Shown: in pieces, positions 62,811 through 64,000 of the stretch
How positions within the stretch are numbered: position 1 is the first letter of the stretch
How the letters are laid out: each line of letters starts with the position of its first letter
Assembly (NCBI GenBank): GCA_963840725.1
Contig: CAWIZY010000009.1
Span: 496,001-560,000, forward strand
Reading direction: 5' to 3'
Source: CAVWDU01 sp963840725
GTDB lineage: Bacteria; Pseudomonadota; Gammaproteobacteria; Pseudomonadales; Halieaceae
DNA length: 64,000 nucleotides
The notes under the pieces: generated by a model
Seen by the model: only the letters and a program-made list of their open reading frames with translations
What the model was told of the DNA's origin: nothing
Database searches by the model: none
Made by a program: the position numbers and the translations under genes

Positions 62811-63259
62811 CTGCAAGCCGTCAGCCGTGATCAGCTCGAAGTCGAGAGATTATGGCTGGTCGCAGGGCCCATGTTTCCCGGTCGGTCTCCACGCCAAGAA
62901 TAAGACGCTATCAATGAGACACCAAACAACGCGCTGCGCGGTTCCATGAACCCGCTCGTCTCATAACCTCAGCTACTCCGGTAGTTACAGTGCCATGTCG
63001 CAGCGCGCGGTGCACGGCGTTAGCGGGGACACCAGTAGACGCGCACCAGTTGGCCCACCCTGACCTCGTAGTATGCAGCCCCGTGGTTCCTCTGTCGCGC
63101 ATCGGGCCGCCGGCCCTGGTGATCATCGTGTCCGGGGTCCGAGTAGAAAACGGGGGCTTGCCTACAGATACAGGCGCAGGTGCGGCATAATCCAGAAGGT
63201 ATTTGAATACGTACCGCGAAGCCCGCGCTGCCCACTCACACGTTATTGAGGAGACCGCG
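62811..63259. other. 449-bp region with no supported gene
   Basis: Frames on both strands are open for 60-124 codons but lack family similarity, and the longest minus-strand frame would overlap the start of the epoxide hydrolase gene. A PGHDDHQGRRPDARQR-like segment on the minus strand looks protein-like but is too short to name. No RNA or repeat seen. Confidence 0.4.
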
Positions 63260-64000
63260 ATGACGCCAATGACGATCGAGATCAAGGAAGAGCAACTGGC
63301 CGACTTGCGCCGGCGCCTCGCCCAGACGCGATGGCCGGAAGCGGAGACCTGTCATGGCTGGGAGCAGGGTGTGCCCCTGGCCTACACCCGCGAGCTGACG
63401 GATTACTGGCAAACAGCCTATGACTGGCGTCGTTTCGAACGCCGCTTGAATGATTGGGAGAATTTTCGGACCGAGATCGACGGAATCGATATTCATTTCA
63501 TTCACCGCCGCAGCCCGGAGCCCGACGCGCTGCCGCTGATCGTCTCACATGGATGGCCAGGCTCCGTCGTAGAGTTCCACAAGATCATTGAGCCACTGGC
63601 TGACCCGGCCTCTTATGGCGGCAATCCTGAGGATGCCTTTCACCTGGTGGTGCCCTCGCTACCGGGCTACGGCTTCTCAGGCAAACCCGTGGGCACGGGC
63701 ACATCGGTCGAAGCCATAGGTCGCATGTGGGGAAAACTGATGGCGCAACTCGGCTATGATCGCTACCTGGCCCAGGGCGGAGACTGGGGTGCGATGATAA
63801 CCCAAAGCATGGGCATTACGGAGCAGCAGCATTGTGCCGGCTTGCATATCACGATGCCGATCGTCGCGCCCGACCCCGCGACAATGGACGATCTCACCGC
63901 CCGCGAGAGAGCGGCACTGGACGACATGGCGGCCTACAAGCGGACCGAGTCCGCCTATGCCCGACAACAGTCGACGCGCCCGCAAACGCTGGGCTACGGG
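63260..64000 (+). CDS. Epoxide hydrolase family protein (cut by window end)
   Basis: The first 247 residues of an alpha/beta hydrolase of the epoxide hydrolase N-terminal (EHN) family. The EHN start is MTIEIKEEQLADLRRRLAQTRWP and WEQGVPLAYTRELTDYW, then the oxyanion motif VSHGWPGSVVEF near residue 93 and the nucleophile Asp in LAQGGDWGAMIT near 170. The C-terminal His is beyond the window. GGAG nine bases upstream of the ATG at 63260. It hydrolyses epoxides, for instance from aromatic or lipid degradation; the substrate is unknown. Confidence 0.88.
   Translation, partial: MTPMTIEIKEEQLADLRRRLAQTRWPEAETCHGWEQGVPLAYTRELTDYWQTAYDWRRFERRLNDWENFRTEIDGIDIHFIHRRSPEPDALPLIVSHGWPGSVVEFHKIIEPLADPASYGGNPEDAFHLVVPSLPGYGFSGKPVGTGTSVEAIGRMWGKLMAQLGYDRYLAQGGDWGAMITQSMGITEQQHCAGLHITMPIVAPDPATMDDLTARERAALDDMAAYKRTESAYARQQSTRPQTLGYG

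Noticed and set aside
62911..63285. 124-residue minus-strand frame before the epoxide hydrolase
   Set aside because: Overlaps the start of the hydrolase gene and has no protein signature.

Overview
This is chromosomal DNA of a moderately GC-rich gammaproteobacterium. The support is the gene set: MnmC, DusA, HrpA, RhlE, an EfpL/YeiP-type elongation factor, a CpxAR-like pair, an HsbR/HsbA-like partner switch, and a tRNA-Ala(GGC) behind a sigma70 promoter. A marine Cellvibrionales/Halieaceae-type host is my guess from the mixture of PEP-CTERM, phasin and IS30/IS110 debris; it is not proven. Most of the window is ordinary, densely packed and intact.

Layout. 0-14.3 kb: mostly minus-strand genes for metabolism and the envelope (two amidohydrolases, one fused to a PD40 propeller; an MFS permease; a class II aldolase; a penicillin-acylase-type Ntn hydrolase; MAPEG; a large mechanosensitive channel; a lipoprotein). 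14.5-19.6 kb: a BtuF-like binding protein, an alpha/beta hydrolase, a TFIIB-type zinc-ribbon protein, a phasin-like protein with a lysine/alanine tail, and a Na+/alanine symporter. 19.6-24.1 kb: a 148-bp MITE-like element, a sulfotransferase-like gene, and a CpxA/CpxR-like system divergent from a Spy/CpxP-like gene. 24.1-31.1 kb: a frameshifted PreP-type M16 protease, glutaminyl cyclotransferase, mnmC, an unknown gene and a MaoC hydratase. 31.4-43.6 kb: hrpA; an MNIO RiPP operon (hvfA-hvfB-hvfC type); mlaA; an hsbR/hsbA-like pair; a TerB-like gene, tal and dusA; and a Mesh1-like hydrolase. 43.7-47.5 kb: a cluster in which an acyl-CoA dehydrogenase, an APH-type kinase and a sulfotransferase are all interrupted by several frameshifts. 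47.8-58.6 kb: rhlE, the fbpABC ferric transporter with a candidate Fur box, gltX, a tandem GST_N protein, YchJ, a SlyD-like FKBP and sdaA. 58.7-61.5 kb: tRNA-Ala followed by repeats, an IS30 remnant, a PEP-CTERM protein, a 288-bp TIR element and an IS110 remnant. 61.6-64 kb: an FKBP, efpL/yeiP, and an epoxide hydrolase cut by the window end.

The most interesting system is at 35.27-37.30 kb. A secreted precursor carries eight EGKCG/EGSCG motifs, the last seven Cys at an exact 11-residue period. It is followed by its DUF692 (MNIO) enzyme and DUF2063 partner. This architecture matches the Haemophilus oxazolin (copper-binding RiPP) type, but with mixed K and S motifs and no DoxX gene. The second theme is short tandem repeats, at least one of them inside a histidine kinase. 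The third is gene decay (or sequencing indels) concentrated at 24-27 and 43.7-47.5 kb.
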